DNA of 64,000 bases from Octadecabacter ascidiaceicola (GTDB taxonomy: Bacteria > Pseudomonadota > Alphaproteobacteria > Rhodobacterales > Rhodobacteraceae). Below, piece after piece: positions 45,286 through 54,912 of the stretch (positions within the stretch are counted from its first letter, which is position 1; every line of letters begins with the position of its first letter). The notes beneath the pieces were generated by a model, which was not told the origin of the DNA, ran no database searches, and worked only from the letters and a program-made list of their open reading frames with translations. The DNA is taken from the NCBI RefSeq assembly GCF_900185015.1, contig NZ_FXYD01000003.1, forward strand, positions 62,001 to 126,000, in the 5' to 3' direction. A program made the translations under genes and the position numbers.

Positions 45286-45569
45286 TCGATGATGTCCCCC
45301 CGCAATACAAATCGCGCATAGGCCACTGTGGACACAAAACCGAGCATGGCGATGATCAAAGCGGCCTCAAAATACATACGTGTCCCTTGGGATATGCCCA
45401 AAAGCACGATCAACGCGATTGCGTTCAGAACCATTGTATCAAGCGCCAAAATGCGATCGCCGGAGCCCGGCCCAATGACAAGACGAACCATTGCAAGCAG
45501 TTGCGAAATCGCCACCGCTGCGATTGAGATAATAAGCGCGAGGCTCAGGAACTCATCAGCAGGTATCAT
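45282..45569 (-). CDS. mnhF: Na+/H+ antiporter (Mrp) subunit F
   Basis: A 95-residue protein with three membrane helices and the MrpF core RLVIGPGSGDRILALDTMVLN. It overlaps mnhE and mnhG by 4 nt each. Confidence 0.93.
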   Translation of the reverse strand: MIPADEFLSLALIISIAAVAISQLLAMVRLVIGPGSGDRILALDTMVLNAIALIVLLGISQGTRMYFEAALIIAMLGFVSTVAYARFVLRGDIIE

Positions 45570-46066
45570 ACGAAAATCTCCTTCAAGCGGGTTTCGTAAC
45601 GTTGTTTAATGTCGTCGCGGATCGCGTCAGGGTCCGGCGCATCGAGGGCATGAACCAGCAGGCAACTGCCAGAGCTAGACATATCCGCCGATACCGTTCC
45701 TGGCGTCAGCGTTATGGTTCCAGCAAGGATCGAAATGGCCTCAGGTTCTCGCAGATCAAGCGGGATGATAATCCATGCAGGGCGTAGTTTTGAATTGGGG
45801 CGCGTCAGGACGATCCAAGCCACTTGGATATTTGCAATTAAGATGTCCCACAAAACCAAGATCACATAAGCGATCACTTTACCGATGCGAAAGCCCTGCG
45901 GTCTATCGGGCCACCAAACTGCAGTCGCACGTGGAATGATGATCCCAAGGATCAGCCCGAACACCGCCATCCCGTAGGACAGATCCTTTTGTAGAATGAT
46001 CCAAACAATCGCCAGCAGAAGGGTCATTGCAGGGTGCGGAAATAGCCAATTGAAAAAGCGTTTCAT
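45566..46066 (-). CDS. mnhE: Na+/H+ antiporter (Mrp) subunit E
   Basis: A 166-residue protein with two to four N-terminal membrane helices and a cytoplasmic domain containing LREPEAISILAGTITLTPGT, the MrpE hallmark. It starts one base after the mnhD stop. Confidence 0.93.
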   Translation of the reverse strand: MKRFFNWLFPHPAMTLLLAIVWIILQKDLSYGMAVFGLILGIIIPRATAVWWPDRPQGFRIGKVIAYVILVLWDILIANIQVAWIVLTRPNSKLRPAWIIIPLDLREPEAISILAGTITLTPGTVSADMSSSGSCLLVHALDAPDPDAIRDDIKQRYETRLKEIFV

Positions 46067-46067
46067 G

Positions 46068-47615
46068 TCAGTGATTCCCCTCTTCGGTCGCGCCGCTTAG
46101 CTTGCCTTCGGTTTCCACAACAATCGCAATGTATGGCTCAGGTGCAAAGAGCTGCGCAGAGGTTGCTGTCATGTACCCCTGCGCATAACCGCCAAAGACA
46201 GTGAACGCCGCCATCAATGTGACCAGCCCGCCTGCAGCAGTATAGGATAGGAAATGCGGTGGGGCCTGCGGTTCTGTCTCCTCAGTCGGCTCAACGCTAT
46301 TGGCTTTCCAGAAAACAACGCTACCCGCGCGGGCAAATCCAACGACAGATATCAAGCTTGCAACAAGGACGACCACCCAGATCCAAACCCCAAACGCCGT
46401 TTCAAATGATGCGTCAAGAATGAGGAGCTTTCCGATAAACCCGGACAGCGGTGGAAGGCCCGCCATCGCGATTGCGGCCGCGAAAAACAGCCCTGCCGTC
46501 AGTGCCGCGCCAGCAATTGGCGGCATTGCGCTGAGCGTGAGTGACGAGCGGCTGGATTTGACGAGATCAACAATCAGGAACAACGCGGCTCCTGCCAGCG
46601 TTGAATGGACGATGTAGTAAAGCGCAGCTGCAATGCCCTCCGGCGTCATAAGCGCAATCGCGACCATCACCATGCCCATCGATCCGATGACAGCAAACGC
46701 CACGAGGCGATCTAGTGACTTGGCGGCCAGGACGCCGATCATTCCCAACGCCAGTGAAATCAATGCCGCGGGCATCAACCAAACATCGTGTAGGCCAGCG
46801 GTTACATCGAGGTCAGGTGGGAAAATCAAAGTGTAAACGCGGATGATAGCATAGGCGCCCACTTTGGTCATGATGGCGAACAACGCAGCGACTGGACCGG
46901 GGGCCTCGGCGTAGCTGGATGGCAGCCAGAAATGCAGCGGGACCATTGCCGCTTTGATGGCAAAAACCAAAAGCAGCAGAACCGACGCCACGCGAATGCC
47001 GACGGTCGCATCACCGCTGATCATCTGCGCACGCAGCGCGAGGTCCGCCATGTTGAGCGTTCCTGTTTCCGCATAAATCGAGCCAAGCGCGAACAGAAAC
47101 AAGGTTGATCCCAGTAGGTTGAACAGCACGTATTGAACACCCGCCCGCAGCCGCACATTGCCGCCTGCGTGGATCATCAAACCGTAGGACGCGATAAGAA
47201 GGACTTCAAAGAAAACGAACAGATTGAACAAGTCACCCGTCAGGAAGGCACCCATGATGCCCATAAGCTGGAACTGGAAAAGCGCATGGAAATGTCTGCC
47301 ACGGTCATCCCAACCAGACCCGATCACATAGAGCAAAACAAACAGCGCCAATACGGAGGTCAACACTATCATCATTGTTGAAAGCATGTCCCCGACAAGG
47401 ACAATCCCGAATGGTGCTGCCCAATCACCGAGTTGATAGAGGATGATTGTGCCGTCAGAAGCCGTCCATGACAGGCCCGCTGAGATCGCGATGAGTGCAA
47501 GCACACCGACGAGCGAGAATATCCGCTGAATGCCAATGTGATACCGTGCAGCCAGAACGATAAACGGAGCGAGCATTGCTGGCAGGACGATGGGAGCGAT
47601 AATCCAATGGCTCAT
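46068..47615 (-). CDS. mnhD: Na+/H+ antiporter (Mrp) subunit D
   Basis: A 515-residue, roughly 14-helix subunit homologous to complex I NuoN/NuoM. HFWLPSSYAEAPGPVAALFA is the proton-transport block and GDLFNLFVFFEVLLIASYGL holds the conserved transmembrane Glu. It overlaps mnhC by 4 nt. Confidence 0.94.
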   Translation of the reverse strand: MSHWIIAPIVLPAMLAPFIVLAARYHIGIQRIFSLVGVLALIAISAGLSWTASDGTIILYQLGDWAAPFGIVLVGDMLSTMMIVLTSVLALFVLLYVIGSGWDDRGRHFHALFQFQLMGIMGAFLTGDLFNLFVFFEVLLIASYGLMIHAGGNVRLRAGVQYVLFNLLGSTLFLFALGSIYAETGTLNMADLALRAQMISGDATVGIRVASVLLLLVFAIKAAMVPLHFWLPSSYAEAPGPVAALFAIMTKVGAYAIIRVYTLIFPPDLDVTAGLHDVWLMPAALISLALGMIGVLAAKSLDRLVAFAVIGSMGMVMVAIALMTPEGIAAALYYIVHSTLAGAALFLIVDLVKSSRSSLTLSAMPPIAGAALTAGLFFAAAIAMAGLPPLSGFIGKLLILDASFETAFGVWIWVVVLVASLISVVGFARAGSVVFWKANSVEPTEETEPQAPPHFLSYTAAGGLVTLMAAFTVFGGYAQGYMTATSAQLFAPEPYIAIVVETEGKLSGATEEGNH

Positions 47616-47959
47616 CCCGCGTCCTCCTCTTCCGCATCTATCGGATCGTCGACCAGATCGTCATTGGTGCCAAGATACGCGCCAAGCGCGATCATCACGA
47701 CGACAGCCGTCATGCCGAATGAAATCACAATTGCGGTAAGGACCAATGCCTGTGGAAGCGGGTCTGTGTAGGTTGTCACCCCGTCCGTTAAAATTGGTGG
47801 TGCGCCGATGGTCAGACGTCCCGAGGCGAACAGGAAGACGTTGACCGCATAGGTCAACAAAGACATTCCCAAGATCACCGGGAAGGTGCGCAACCGTAGG
47901 ACCAGATACAGGCCTGTTGCCGTCAAGATGCCGACGGCTGATGCAACGAGAACTTCCAT
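47612..47959 (-). CDS. mnhC: Na+/H+ antiporter (Mrp) subunit C
   Basis: A 115-residue, three-helix subunit homologous to NuoK, with VILGMSLLTYAVNVFLFASG and DPLPQALVLTAIVISFGMTA. ATG 47959 starts one base after the mnhA stop, and translation from further upstream would run within mnhA. Confidence 0.93.
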   Translation of the reverse strand: MEVLVASAVGILTATGLYLVLRLRTFPVILGMSLLTYAVNVFLFASGRLTIGAPPILTDGVTTYTDPLPQALVLTAIVISFGMTAVVVMIALGAYLGTNDDLVDDPIDAEEEDAG

Positions 47960-47960
47960 G

Positions 47961-50834
47961 TTACACGCCCCCCTTTGGTGAATTCGCTTCATCTAGGAGC
48001 GACGGGTCAACATCCATAGGGTTATCTGAATCCTTTACATGGGCGCGACGCGCCAAACGGGAGAAACTTTCAAGCGACAGCATTACGGCACCAACCACCG
48101 CAAGGAAAACGCCAAGGTCGAACAAAGCAGCGGTTGCCAGTTCGAATTTTTCGAACGGCGGAATACGCACGTATGTGAAGTCAGACGTTAGGAACGGCTT
48201 GGCAAAAAACCATGACCCGATACCGGTCAATCCTGCCACCAAAACACCTGTTCCAATTACGCCATGATATGGGAAACGGATACGATCAGACGCCCAATTA
48301 AACCCACTGGCCATATATTGCATCACCACGGCAATCGACACGATCAACCCAGCGATAAACCCGCCGCCCGGTTCGTTGTGGCCACGTAGGAAAATGTAGA
48401 AACCAACCATCAAAACGACAGGCATGATCACACGAGTGAGGACCACCATCATCATTGGGTGCTGGGTGCCGGAAAGCTGTTTATCCGGAACGCGGTTCAA
48501 AAGGCGTGCCCGCACCGGACCGTTCAACAAGGTTTCCGTCAGCGCGTAGATCAGCAACGCGGCGATGCCCAAAACGATGATTTCTCCAAAGGTATCAAAG
48601 CCACGGAAATCGACGAGGATAACATTGACCACATTGGTACCGCCGCCCCCTTTGTAGGAATTGGCGAGGTGGAATTCCGAAATCGGCGTCGCGATCGCAT
48701 CGCGCAACAAGTAGTGATAGCTGAGCGCCATTGTCGCCAACCCAGCTGCGCCTGCAACGACGACGTCACGCGTGCGCCGCCATATCGAACTTTCGATCGG
48801 CGTGTGATTTGGCAGGAAATTCAACGCCAGAAGCAGCAGAATGATTGTCACAACCTCAACAGTGATCTGCGTCATCGCGAGGTCGGGTGCACTTAGGTAA
48901 ACGAAGGCGACCGAAACCATAAGGCCAACGATACCAATCAGGATGAGCGCAAGCAGACGATTGTGGTGCAATGACGCAAGACCAAGGGATGCTGCGACCA
49001 GCATGATCCATCCGCCAACTTCGGCCCAACCAACGGGCTGAACCTCGCGCGTCATCGGTCCAATCAACCCTGTCGCCCACGCATGATAGCCAGCGGCGAC
49101 AACAGTTGTCGCCATGATCAACCCATAGCGTGTAAACGCGCCGTTGTGCAGCGGAAGGATCAAAGCGCGGGCGTACATAACGAATGCCGCGATGATATCG
49201 TCGAAAATGGTTTTGGCTTCGGGCCGCGGCGTTGCTTCCCACAGGCGCGACAAAGGCTTGAACATCGACAACACGATGAGGCCGCCAACGACCGCTGCAA
49301 TGGACATGTAAAGCGGGGTCACGAACCCGTGCCAGATTTTGATGTGCGCATCAGGAACTTCAGCGGCAGAACCGAGAACCGCCGCCGTGACGATTTTGAC
49401 GAAATTCTCAACCAAGAACGGGGCGACACCGATCACAACAACGAGTGTCGCAAGGATCGCGGGCGGCAACCACAGCCCCGCACCGGGGTCGTGTGGTTTT
49501 GCGGGATAGCTTTCGGCGTCACGCTTTGGCCCAAGGAAGGTGTGCCCAATCAGGCGGAAACAATAAGCGGCGGAAAACAGCGAACCAAATGTCGCAAGTG
49601 CAGGCACCAACCATTCAGGACCAAACAGATACGTGTGCTCCATCTCTTCGAGCATCATTTCCTTGCTGAGGAACCCGTTAAGAAACGGAATACCCGCCAT
49701 GGAAAGCGCAGCAATTGTCGCGATGATGAAGGTGATCGGCATAAGATGACGCAACCCACCAAGCAGACGGATGTCGCGGGTGTTGGTTTCATGATCAATG
49801 ATGCCTGCGGACATAAACAAGGCCGCTTTGAATGTCGCATGGTTGAGGATATGGAACATCGCCGCGAACGCGCCGAAGGCCGTGCCAGTGCCAAGCAACA
49901 TGGTGATAAGCCCAAGGTGCGAGACAGTCGAAAACGCGAGCAGCGCCTTAAGGTCGTGCTTAAACAGCGCAATCACAGCGCCGAGGATCATCGTGATCAG
50001 GCCTGCCGTAGTAACGATATAGAACCATTCCGGCGTGCCAGACAGCACTGGCCACATCCGTGCCATCAAGAAAATACCAGCCTTAACCATCGTCGCAGAG
50101 TGCAAATAAGCAGACACAGGCGTCGGCGCGGCCATCGCGTGGGGCAGCCAGAAGTGGAATGGGAACTGCGCGGATTTGGTGAAAGCACCCAGCAGAATCA
50201 GGATCAGTGCGGGGACATAAAGCGGGTCGGCTTGGATAAGATCGCGGTTCTGCAAGATCACCGAAAGGTCATAGGACCCAACAATCTGCCCGATAATCAG
50301 CATACCACCGATCATTGCAAGGCCACCCATACCTGTGACGGTCAGCGCCATGCGTGCGCCTTGGCGACCTGCTTCCAGGTGTTTCCAGTAGCCAATCAAG
50401 AGGAAGGAAGACAGGGACGTCAGCTCCCAGAAGATCAACAAAAGCAGTACGTTGTCGGACAGAACGATACCCACCATCGCGCCTTGGAACAGCAGCAGGT
50501 AGGTGAAAAATTCGCCCATGTTGTCATCACGCGCAAGATAGAAACGCGCGTAAGCGATGATTAATAGGCCAATGCCTAAGATGAGTGTCGCAAAAAAGAA
50601 CCCGAGCCCGTCCAGCATGAGCGTTACGTTCAGCCCAAGTTGCGGAAACCAGTTAAAACCGGATTGTACCAAATCACCGTTCAGCACCGCGGGAAGGTTC
50701 GTCATCAAGCCGACAAACGCCGCTAATGTCACCGTAAACGTAACGCCCCCCACGGCTTGCCGTCCGGCTGAATTCATCACGCCGGGGAGGAGCGCGCCAA
50801 AAAATGGCAGTGCAACGATGAGGAAAAGTGACAC
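47961..50834 (-). CDS. mnhA: Na+/H+ antiporter (Mrp) subunit A fused to subunit B
   Basis: A 957-residue protein. Residues 1-about 790 are MrpA, homologous to NuoL, with FWELTSLSSFLLIGYWKHLE, FPFHFWLPHAMAAPTPVSAY and a long C-terminal helical region. The last 150 residues match MrpB (YIFLRGHNEPGGGFIAGLIV). The A-B fusion defines group 2 mrp operons, with six genes rather than seven. The start is GTG 50834, preceded by AGGAGG. The complex exchanges Na+ for H+ and supports salt and pH tolerance, fitting a marine bacterium. Confidence 0.94.
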   Translation of the reverse strand: MSLFLIVALPFFGALLPGVMNSAGRQAVGGVTFTVTLAAFVGLMTNLPAVLNGDLVQSGFNWFPQLGLNVTLMLDGLGFFFATLILGIGLLIIAYARFYLARDDNMGEFFTYLLLFQGAMVGIVLSDNVLLLLIFWELTSLSSFLLIGYWKHLEAGRQGARMALTVTGMGGLAMIGGMLIIGQIVGSYDLSVILQNRDLIQADPLYVPALILILLGAFTKSAQFPFHFWLPHAMAAPTPVSAYLHSATMVKAGIFLMARMWPVLSGTPEWFYIVTTAGLITMILGAVIALFKHDLKALLAFSTVSHLGLITMLLGTGTAFGAFAAMFHILNHATFKAALFMSAGIIDHETNTRDIRLLGGLRHLMPITFIIATIAALSMAGIPFLNGFLSKEMMLEEMEHTYLFGPEWLVPALATFGSLFSAAYCFRLIGHTFLGPKRDAESYPAKPHDPGAGLWLPPAILATLVVVIGVAPFLVENFVKIVTAAVLGSAAEVPDAHIKIWHGFVTPLYMSIAAVVGGLIVLSMFKPLSRLWEATPRPEAKTIFDDIIAAFVMYARALILPLHNGAFTRYGLIMATTVVAAGYHAWATGLIGPMTREVQPVGWAEVGGWIMLVAASLGLASLHHNRLLALILIGIVGLMVSVAFVYLSAPDLAMTQITVEVVTIILLLLALNFLPNHTPIESSIWRRTRDVVVAGAAGLATMALSYHYLLRDAIATPISEFHLANSYKGGGGTNVVNVILVDFRGFDTFGEIIVLGIAALLIYALTETLLNGPVRARLLNRVPDKQLSGTQHPMMMVVLTRVIMPVVLMVGFYIFLRGHNEPGGGFIAGLIVSIAVVMQYMASGFNWASDRIRFPYHGVIGTGVLVAGLTGIGSWFFAKPFLTSDFTYVRIPPFEKFELATAALFDLGVFLAVVGAVMLSLESFSRLARRAHVKDSDNPMDVDPSLLDEANSPKGGV

Positions 50835-50975
50835 GCGGCCTCCTGAAGTTCGGGCTTGGAAACAGTCAAACCTTTTTGGGTTAGTTTTACCTAACCCTCA
50901 AGGGCCGTAGAACAAAATCATCTTGGTTTAAGCGGCATTTGTTGGTCAGCGAGAACAAATATCCGTCATGTCGGA

Positions 50976-51260
50976 TCAAACACCTTCAACAAATTTGTAA
51001 TCACGTTCTGACACTGGCAGGGCAAAACGCAAAGCTTCTTGGTATTCTGGGCCGTTGTAGAATGATTTGGCTGTGTCCATATCAGCGAACCGGATTATCA
51101 CGCAGCGCGCCCGTGTGGTCCCTTCCATGACCTCAACCTCACCGCCGCGTGCAAGAAACTCACCGCCGTACTTTGCGACAGCGGGCCCAGCTAAGACCGC
51201 GTACTTCGCGTATTCGTCGTCGTCTTTCACGTCCACTTGGACAATTGCGTATGCGGCCAT
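50976..51260 (-). CDS. DUF1330 family protein
   Basis: A 94-residue dimeric alpha-beta barrel-type protein: YAIVQVDVKDDDEYAKYAVL, KYGGEFLARGGEVEVMEG, ARCVIIRFADMDTAKSFY and the C-terminal ALPVSERDYKFVEG. DUF1330 proteins are small cytoplasmic proteins of unknown activity. It lies divergent to preT and may share regulation with pyrimidine breakdown. Confidence 0.87.
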   Translation of the reverse strand: MAAYAIVQVDVKDDDEYAKYAVLAGPAVAKYGGEFLARGGEVEVMEGTTRARCVIIRFADMDTAKSFYNGPEYQEALRFALPVSERDYKFVEGV

Positions 51261-51368
51261 TGGTGAGTCTCCAGATCAAAAATCAGTTATAATTGCCTGC
51301 ATCTTAGGCGTCAGCCCGCCAACGTCTATCAAAACTTAAGCAAAACCAAAGAGCTGCGCTGATAAAAA

Positions 51369-51386
51369 TTTTACCGTTTGATAAAA
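51369..51386. promoter_or_regulatory. Degenerate RutR-like box upstream of preT
   Basis: TTTTACCGTTTGATAAAA matches TTTGACCANNTGGTCAAA at most positions, with the two half-sites each changed at one or two bases. It lies 47 bp before the preT start codon. Confidence 0.35.
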
Positions 51387-51432
51387 AAATAAACTGTGCC
51401 AAAGTGAACGTGTTATAGACCACGGAGCCGCC

Positions 51433-52767
51433 ATGAATTCGCCTTTCACAAATGGAATTGCCGCGCAGCGTCTTGATGCAGATGCGTTGACGGAAAACTT
51501 CTCTGATTTGCACGCCCCACTGGATGGGCATGAGGCCGCAGTCGCAGCTGATCGTTGTTATTTCTGCCATGATGCGCCTTGCACCACGGCTTGCCCGACA
51601 GATATCGACATTCCGCTGTTCATTCGCCAAATCGCAACGGGCACGCCGGATGCCGCTGCAAAAACCATCTTCGATATGAACATTCTCGGCGGCATGTGCG
51701 CACGTGTTTGCCCAACCGAAGATCTGTGCGAACAAGCCTGCGTGCGAGAAATAGCAGAGGGCAAACCGGTTGAGATTGGCCGTTTGCAACGGTTTGCCAC
51801 CGATACAGTGATGGCAAAAGGCGTGATGCCGTTTGTGCGTGCTGACGCCACGGGTAAGAAAGTGGCGGTTGTCGGAGCGGGGCCAGCAGGACTTTCCTGC
51901 GCGCACCGCCTCGCAATGTTGGGCCATGGCGTGACCGTTTACGACGCGATGCAAAAGGCAGGCGGGCTGAATGAATTTGGCATCGCCGCGTATAAATCCA
52001 CAGATGACTTTGCAGCTCGTGAAGTCGATTGGCTTTGTTCCATCGGCGGCATCGAGATCAAGACCGGAATGACATTGGGTACAGACCTCAACATCGACGG
52101 CCTTGCGAAAGATTTCGACGCGGTGTTCTTGTCTGTCGGCTTAGGTGGCGTCAATGCGCTTTCCATTTATGGGGACGACAAAAACGGCGTTGACGATGCT
52201 GTGTCGTTCATTCGCGACCTGCGCCAAACAAGTGATCTGGCAGCCCTCCCCGTTGGCCGCAATGTTGTGGTGATTGGTGGCGGCATGACGGCGGTGGACG
52301 CTGCTGTACAGTCCAAGCTCCTCGGTGCGCAAAATGTGACGATTGCTTATCGTCGCGACCGCGATGCAATGTCCGCTAGCCGATATGAGCAGGATCTGGC
52401 GTCATCTTTTGGGGTTAACTTGATGTTTAATGCACAGCCCAAAGCGATCCACGGGAACGGCGCAGTTGCCGAGATTGAACTGGAATACACCAGCAGCGAG
52501 AACGGCAAGCTTTCCGGCACAGGTGAGACCGTTCGCCTGCCCGCCGACCAAGTGTTTAGCGCGATTGGGCAAACTCTTACGACTGACTGTGGACTTAAGT
52601 TAGAGGGCCGCAAGATCGCTGTGACTGATACTGGTCGCACCAGCCGCGATGGTGTTTGGGCTGGTGGCGACTGTGCCTCTGGCGGCGATGACTTGACAGT
52701 GACCGCCGTTGCCGAAGGGCGCGACGCGGCGACGGATATTCATGAAACACTGATGGGGAGCAAATAG
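51433..52767 (+). CDS. preT: NAD-dependent dihydropyrimidine dehydrogenase subunit PreT
   Basis: A 444-residue flavoprotein with N-terminal 4Fe-4S binding segment CYFCHDAPCTTACPTDIDIP and GGMCARVCPTEDLCEQACVR, then FAD motif VAVVGAGPAGLSCAHRLAMLG and the NADH fold NVVVIGGGMTAVDAA. Together with PreA it reduces uracil and thymine to the 5,6-dihydro forms using NADH. ATG 51433 follows GGAGCCGCC. The preA gene starts one base after its stop. Confidence 0.94.
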   Translation: MNSPFTNGIAAQRLDADALTENFSDLHAPLDGHEAAVAADRCYFCHDAPCTTACPTDIDIPLFIRQIATGTPDAAAKTIFDMNILGGMCARVCPTEDLCEQACVREIAEGKPVEIGRLQRFATDTVMAKGVMPFVRADATGKKVAVVGAGPAGLSCAHRLAMLGHGVTVYDAMQKAGGLNEFGIAAYKSTDDFAAREVDWLCSIGGIEIKTGMTLGTDLNIDGLAKDFDAVFLSVGLGGVNALSIYGDDKNGVDDAVSFIRDLRQTSDLAALPVGRNVVVIGGGMTAVDAAVQSKLLGAQNVTIAYRRDRDAMSASRYEQDLASSFGVNLMFNAQPKAIHGNGAVAEIELEYTSSENGKLSGTGETVRLPADQVFSAIGQTLTTDCGLKLEGRKIAVTDTGRTSRDGVWAGGDCASGGDDLTVTAVAEGRDAATDIHETLMGSK

Positions 52768-52768
52768 T

Positions 52769-54073
52769 ATGGCCGACCTGACAACAGATTTCCTTGGGAT
52801 CAAATCCCCTAATCCGTTTTGGTTGGCCTCCGCGCCACCAACAGACAAAGAATACAACGTCCGCCGGGCATTCGAAGCAGGCTGGGGCGGCGTCGTTTGG
52901 AAGACACTTGGGTCCGAAGGGCCGCCTGTGGTGAACGTAAATGGCCCACGCTACGGTGTGATTTACGGTGCGGATCGCCGCGTTTTGGGTATCAACAATA
53001 TCGAATTGATCACCGACCGCGACTTGTTCACGAACCTCGAAGAAATCAAACGCGTGAAAGCTGATTATCCTGATCGCGCGATTATCGTATCCTTAATGGT
53101 GCCTTGTGAAGAGGATGCGTGGAAAGCGATCCTTCCGCTCGTCGAAGACACTGGTGCGGACGGGATTGAGCTGAACTTTGGCTGCCCCCACGGAATGGCA
53201 GAGCGCGGCATGGGTAGCGCCGTTGGGCAGGTGCCGGAATACATCGAAATGGTCACGCGCTGGTGCAAGCAATACTACAGCAAGCCTGTGATCGTGAAGC
53301 TGACCCCCAACATCACAGACATTCGTAAACCCGCAGCTGCGGCGATGCGCGGTGGCGCGGACGCGGTTTCATTGATCAACACGATCAATTCGATCACGTC
53401 CGTGAACCTTGATACGATGTCACCTGAGCCTAGCATCGATGGCAAAGGCACCCACGGTGGCTACTGCGGTCCAGCGGTGAAACCCATTGCCATGTCGATG
53501 GTCAGCGAAATTGCCCGCGACCCTGTGACAAGCGAATTGCCAATTTCTGGCATCGGCGGTGTCACAACGTGGCGCGACGCGGCAGAGTATATCACGCTTG
53601 GGTGCGGCAACGTGCAGGTCTGTACCGCCGCGATGACCTACGGCTTTAAGATCGTTCAGGAAATGATTTCCGGTCTGTCCCAATGGATGGACGAAAAAGG
53701 CCACACCAGTATTCAGGATTTCAAAGGCGCAGCCGTTCCGAACACAACAGATTGGCAGTACCTGAACCTGAACTACGTGGCCAAGGCCGTTATTAACCAA
53801 GACGACTGTATTTCATGTGGGCGCTGCTATGCCGCTTGCGAGGACACATCACACCAAGCCATAGCCATGTCCGAGGATCGCACGTTTTCCGTGATCGACG
53901 AGGAATGCGTTGCCTGCAATCTGTGCGTCGACGTTTGCCCCGTCGAAAACTGCATCACGATGGTCGCGCTGGAGCCTGGAACGACCGACCCGCGCACTGG
54001 AAAAGTTGTTCAAAAAGAGTACGCGAACTGGACAACCCACCCCAACAACCCGTCAGCAACCGCTGCGGAATAG
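52769..54073 (+). CDS. preA: NAD-dependent dihydropyrimidine dehydrogenase subunit PreA
   Basis: A 434-residue protein. The FMN-binding dihydroorotate dehydrogenase-like barrel begins FLGIKSPNPFWLASAPPTD and includes NFGCPHGMAERGMGSAVGQ, where Cys, Pro and the loop are catalytic. The C-terminal part has two 4Fe-4S motifs: CISCGRCYAACED and CVACNLCVDVCP. It reduces the pyrimidine ring with electrons from PreT. A terminator follows 22 bp after the stop. Confidence 0.95.
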   Translation: MADLTTDFLGIKSPNPFWLASAPPTDKEYNVRRAFEAGWGGVVWKTLGSEGPPVVNVNGPRYGVIYGADRRVLGINNIELITDRDLFTNLEEIKRVKADYPDRAIIVSLMVPCEEDAWKAILPLVEDTGADGIELNFGCPHGMAERGMGSAVGQVPEYIEMVTRWCKQYYSKPVIVKLTPNITDIRKPAAAAMRGGADAVSLINTINSITSVNLDTMSPEPSIDGKGTHGGYCGPAVKPIAMSMVSEIARDPVTSELPISGIGGVTTWRDAAEYITLGCGNVQVCTAAMTYGFKIVQEMISGLSQWMDEKGHTSIQDFKGAAVPNTTDWQYLNLNYVAKAVINQDDCISCGRCYAACEDTSHQAIAMSEDRTFSVIDEECVACNLCVDVCPVENCITMVALEPGTTDPRTGKVVQKEYANWTTHPNNPSATAAE

Positions 54074-54094
54074 ACGAGTTTCCCCCTGAGAACT

Positions 54095-54122
54095 GGCCGG
54101 TGTTTTGACACCGGCCTTTTTT
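54095..54122. terminator. Terminator after preA
   Basis: GGCCGGTGT (54095-54103), TTTG and ACACCGGCC (54108-54116) form a perfect 9-bp stem followed by six T. It ends inside the stop codon of the convergent TetR gene, so it may serve both strands. Confidence 0.9.
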
Positions 54123-54741
54123 ATGATGTTGGTGCCAACATCCGACGAAGCATCATTTCAAGATGGTGCTCAGCCCCGTCAAAAGGATCAACCTCACCTA
54201 AGATTGCACGGACTTGCACATCGAAATCTGCATAGTGTTGTGTCTGCGCCCAAATCGAAAAAATCAAGTGGTAGGGATCAACTGAGTTGATCCGACCGGA
54301 CGCGATCCAACCATTGATGATTTCTGCGATTTCATCGACGAGTTCACGCAACTCACCGCGTATAACGTCGCGAATACGCGGCGCACCTTGGATAATTTCA
54401 TTCGCAAACAGGCGGCTTTCGCGTGGAAAGTTCTGGCTCATGGTTAGTTTGCGTTTCGCATACCCCAATAGTTCTTCAACAGGGTCTCCGTCTGGATCAA
54501 TTTTGCGCAAGGGTTCCAGCCAGTTTTCGAGCAACTTAGCGAGCAGCGCAGAATAAATCGCATCTTTTGATGGGAAATAATAAAGCAGGTTTGGCTTCGA
54601 TAAGCCTGCCTCATCCGCCACCTGATCCAACGTTGATCCGCGAAAGCCAAACTGTGAAAACACAACTAAGCCAGCAGCTAGAATCGCCGACTGGTTTTTC
54701 TTCTGAATACGTGTGTCTGACTTTTGGGCAGCTTTGGGCAT
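54121..54741 (-). CDS. rutR: TetR-family regulator, RutR type (pyrimidine regulator)
   Basis: A 206-residue repressor. The helix-turn-helix is at about residues 15-60 (AILAAGLVVFSQFGFRGSTL, ADEAGLSKPNLLYYFPSKDA), typical of RutR, whose ligand is uracil or thymine. The C-terminal ligand domain has FANEIIQGAPRIRDVIRGEL. The call is supported by a perfect RutR box TTGACCAGTTGGTCAA 126 bp upstream and by the flanking reductive pyrimidine genes. ATG 54741 is preferred over a GTG at 54756; both have weak ribosome-binding sites. Confidence 0.87.
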   Translation of the reverse strand: MPKAAQKSDTRIQKKNQSAILAAGLVVFSQFGFRGSTLDQVADEAGLSKPNLLYYFPSKDAIYSALLAKLLENWLEPLRKIDPDGDPVEELLGYAKRKLTMSQNFPRESRLFANEIIQGAPRIRDVIRGELRELVDEIAEIINGWIASGRINSVDPYHLIFSIWAQTQHYADFDVQVRAILGEVDPFDGAEHHLEMMLRRMLAPTS

Positions 54742-54834
54742 TTGGTAACTTTTCACTCAGGCTAAAATTTGGGCATGACGCCCATGCATCCGGTATGGTG
54801 TACCTGCTTGCTGTCAATTGGTTAAGCAAAATCC

Positions 54835-54862
54835 TTGACTGGTGTTGGACCTCTGCTAGCCT
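54835..54862 (+). promoter_or_regulatory. Predicted promoter of the ureidopropionase operon
   Basis: TTGACT (54835-54840) and TAGCCT (54857-54862) with 16-bp spacing lie just upstream of the RutR box, which would cover the transcription start. Confidence 0.45.
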
Positions 54863-54866
54863 ACCT

Positions 54867-54882
54867 TTGACCAGTTGGTCAA
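54867..54882. promoter_or_regulatory. RutR operator
   Basis: TTGACCAGTTGGTCAA matches the E. coli RutR consensus TTGACCANNTGGTCAA at every defined base. It lies between rutR and the ureidopropionase gene, 31 bp before the latter's start codon, a position suited to repression. Confidence 0.9.
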
Positions 54883-54912
54883 AAAAATATTTTGAACGTC
54901 GGGGGATATGCC

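Noticed and set aside
49083-50564. A 493-codon open frame on the plus strand opposite mnhA
   Set aside because: Its product is rich in Arg, His, Gln and Asn without hydrophobic core or domains, and it is the antisense of a clear MrpA coding frame in GC-biased DNA.
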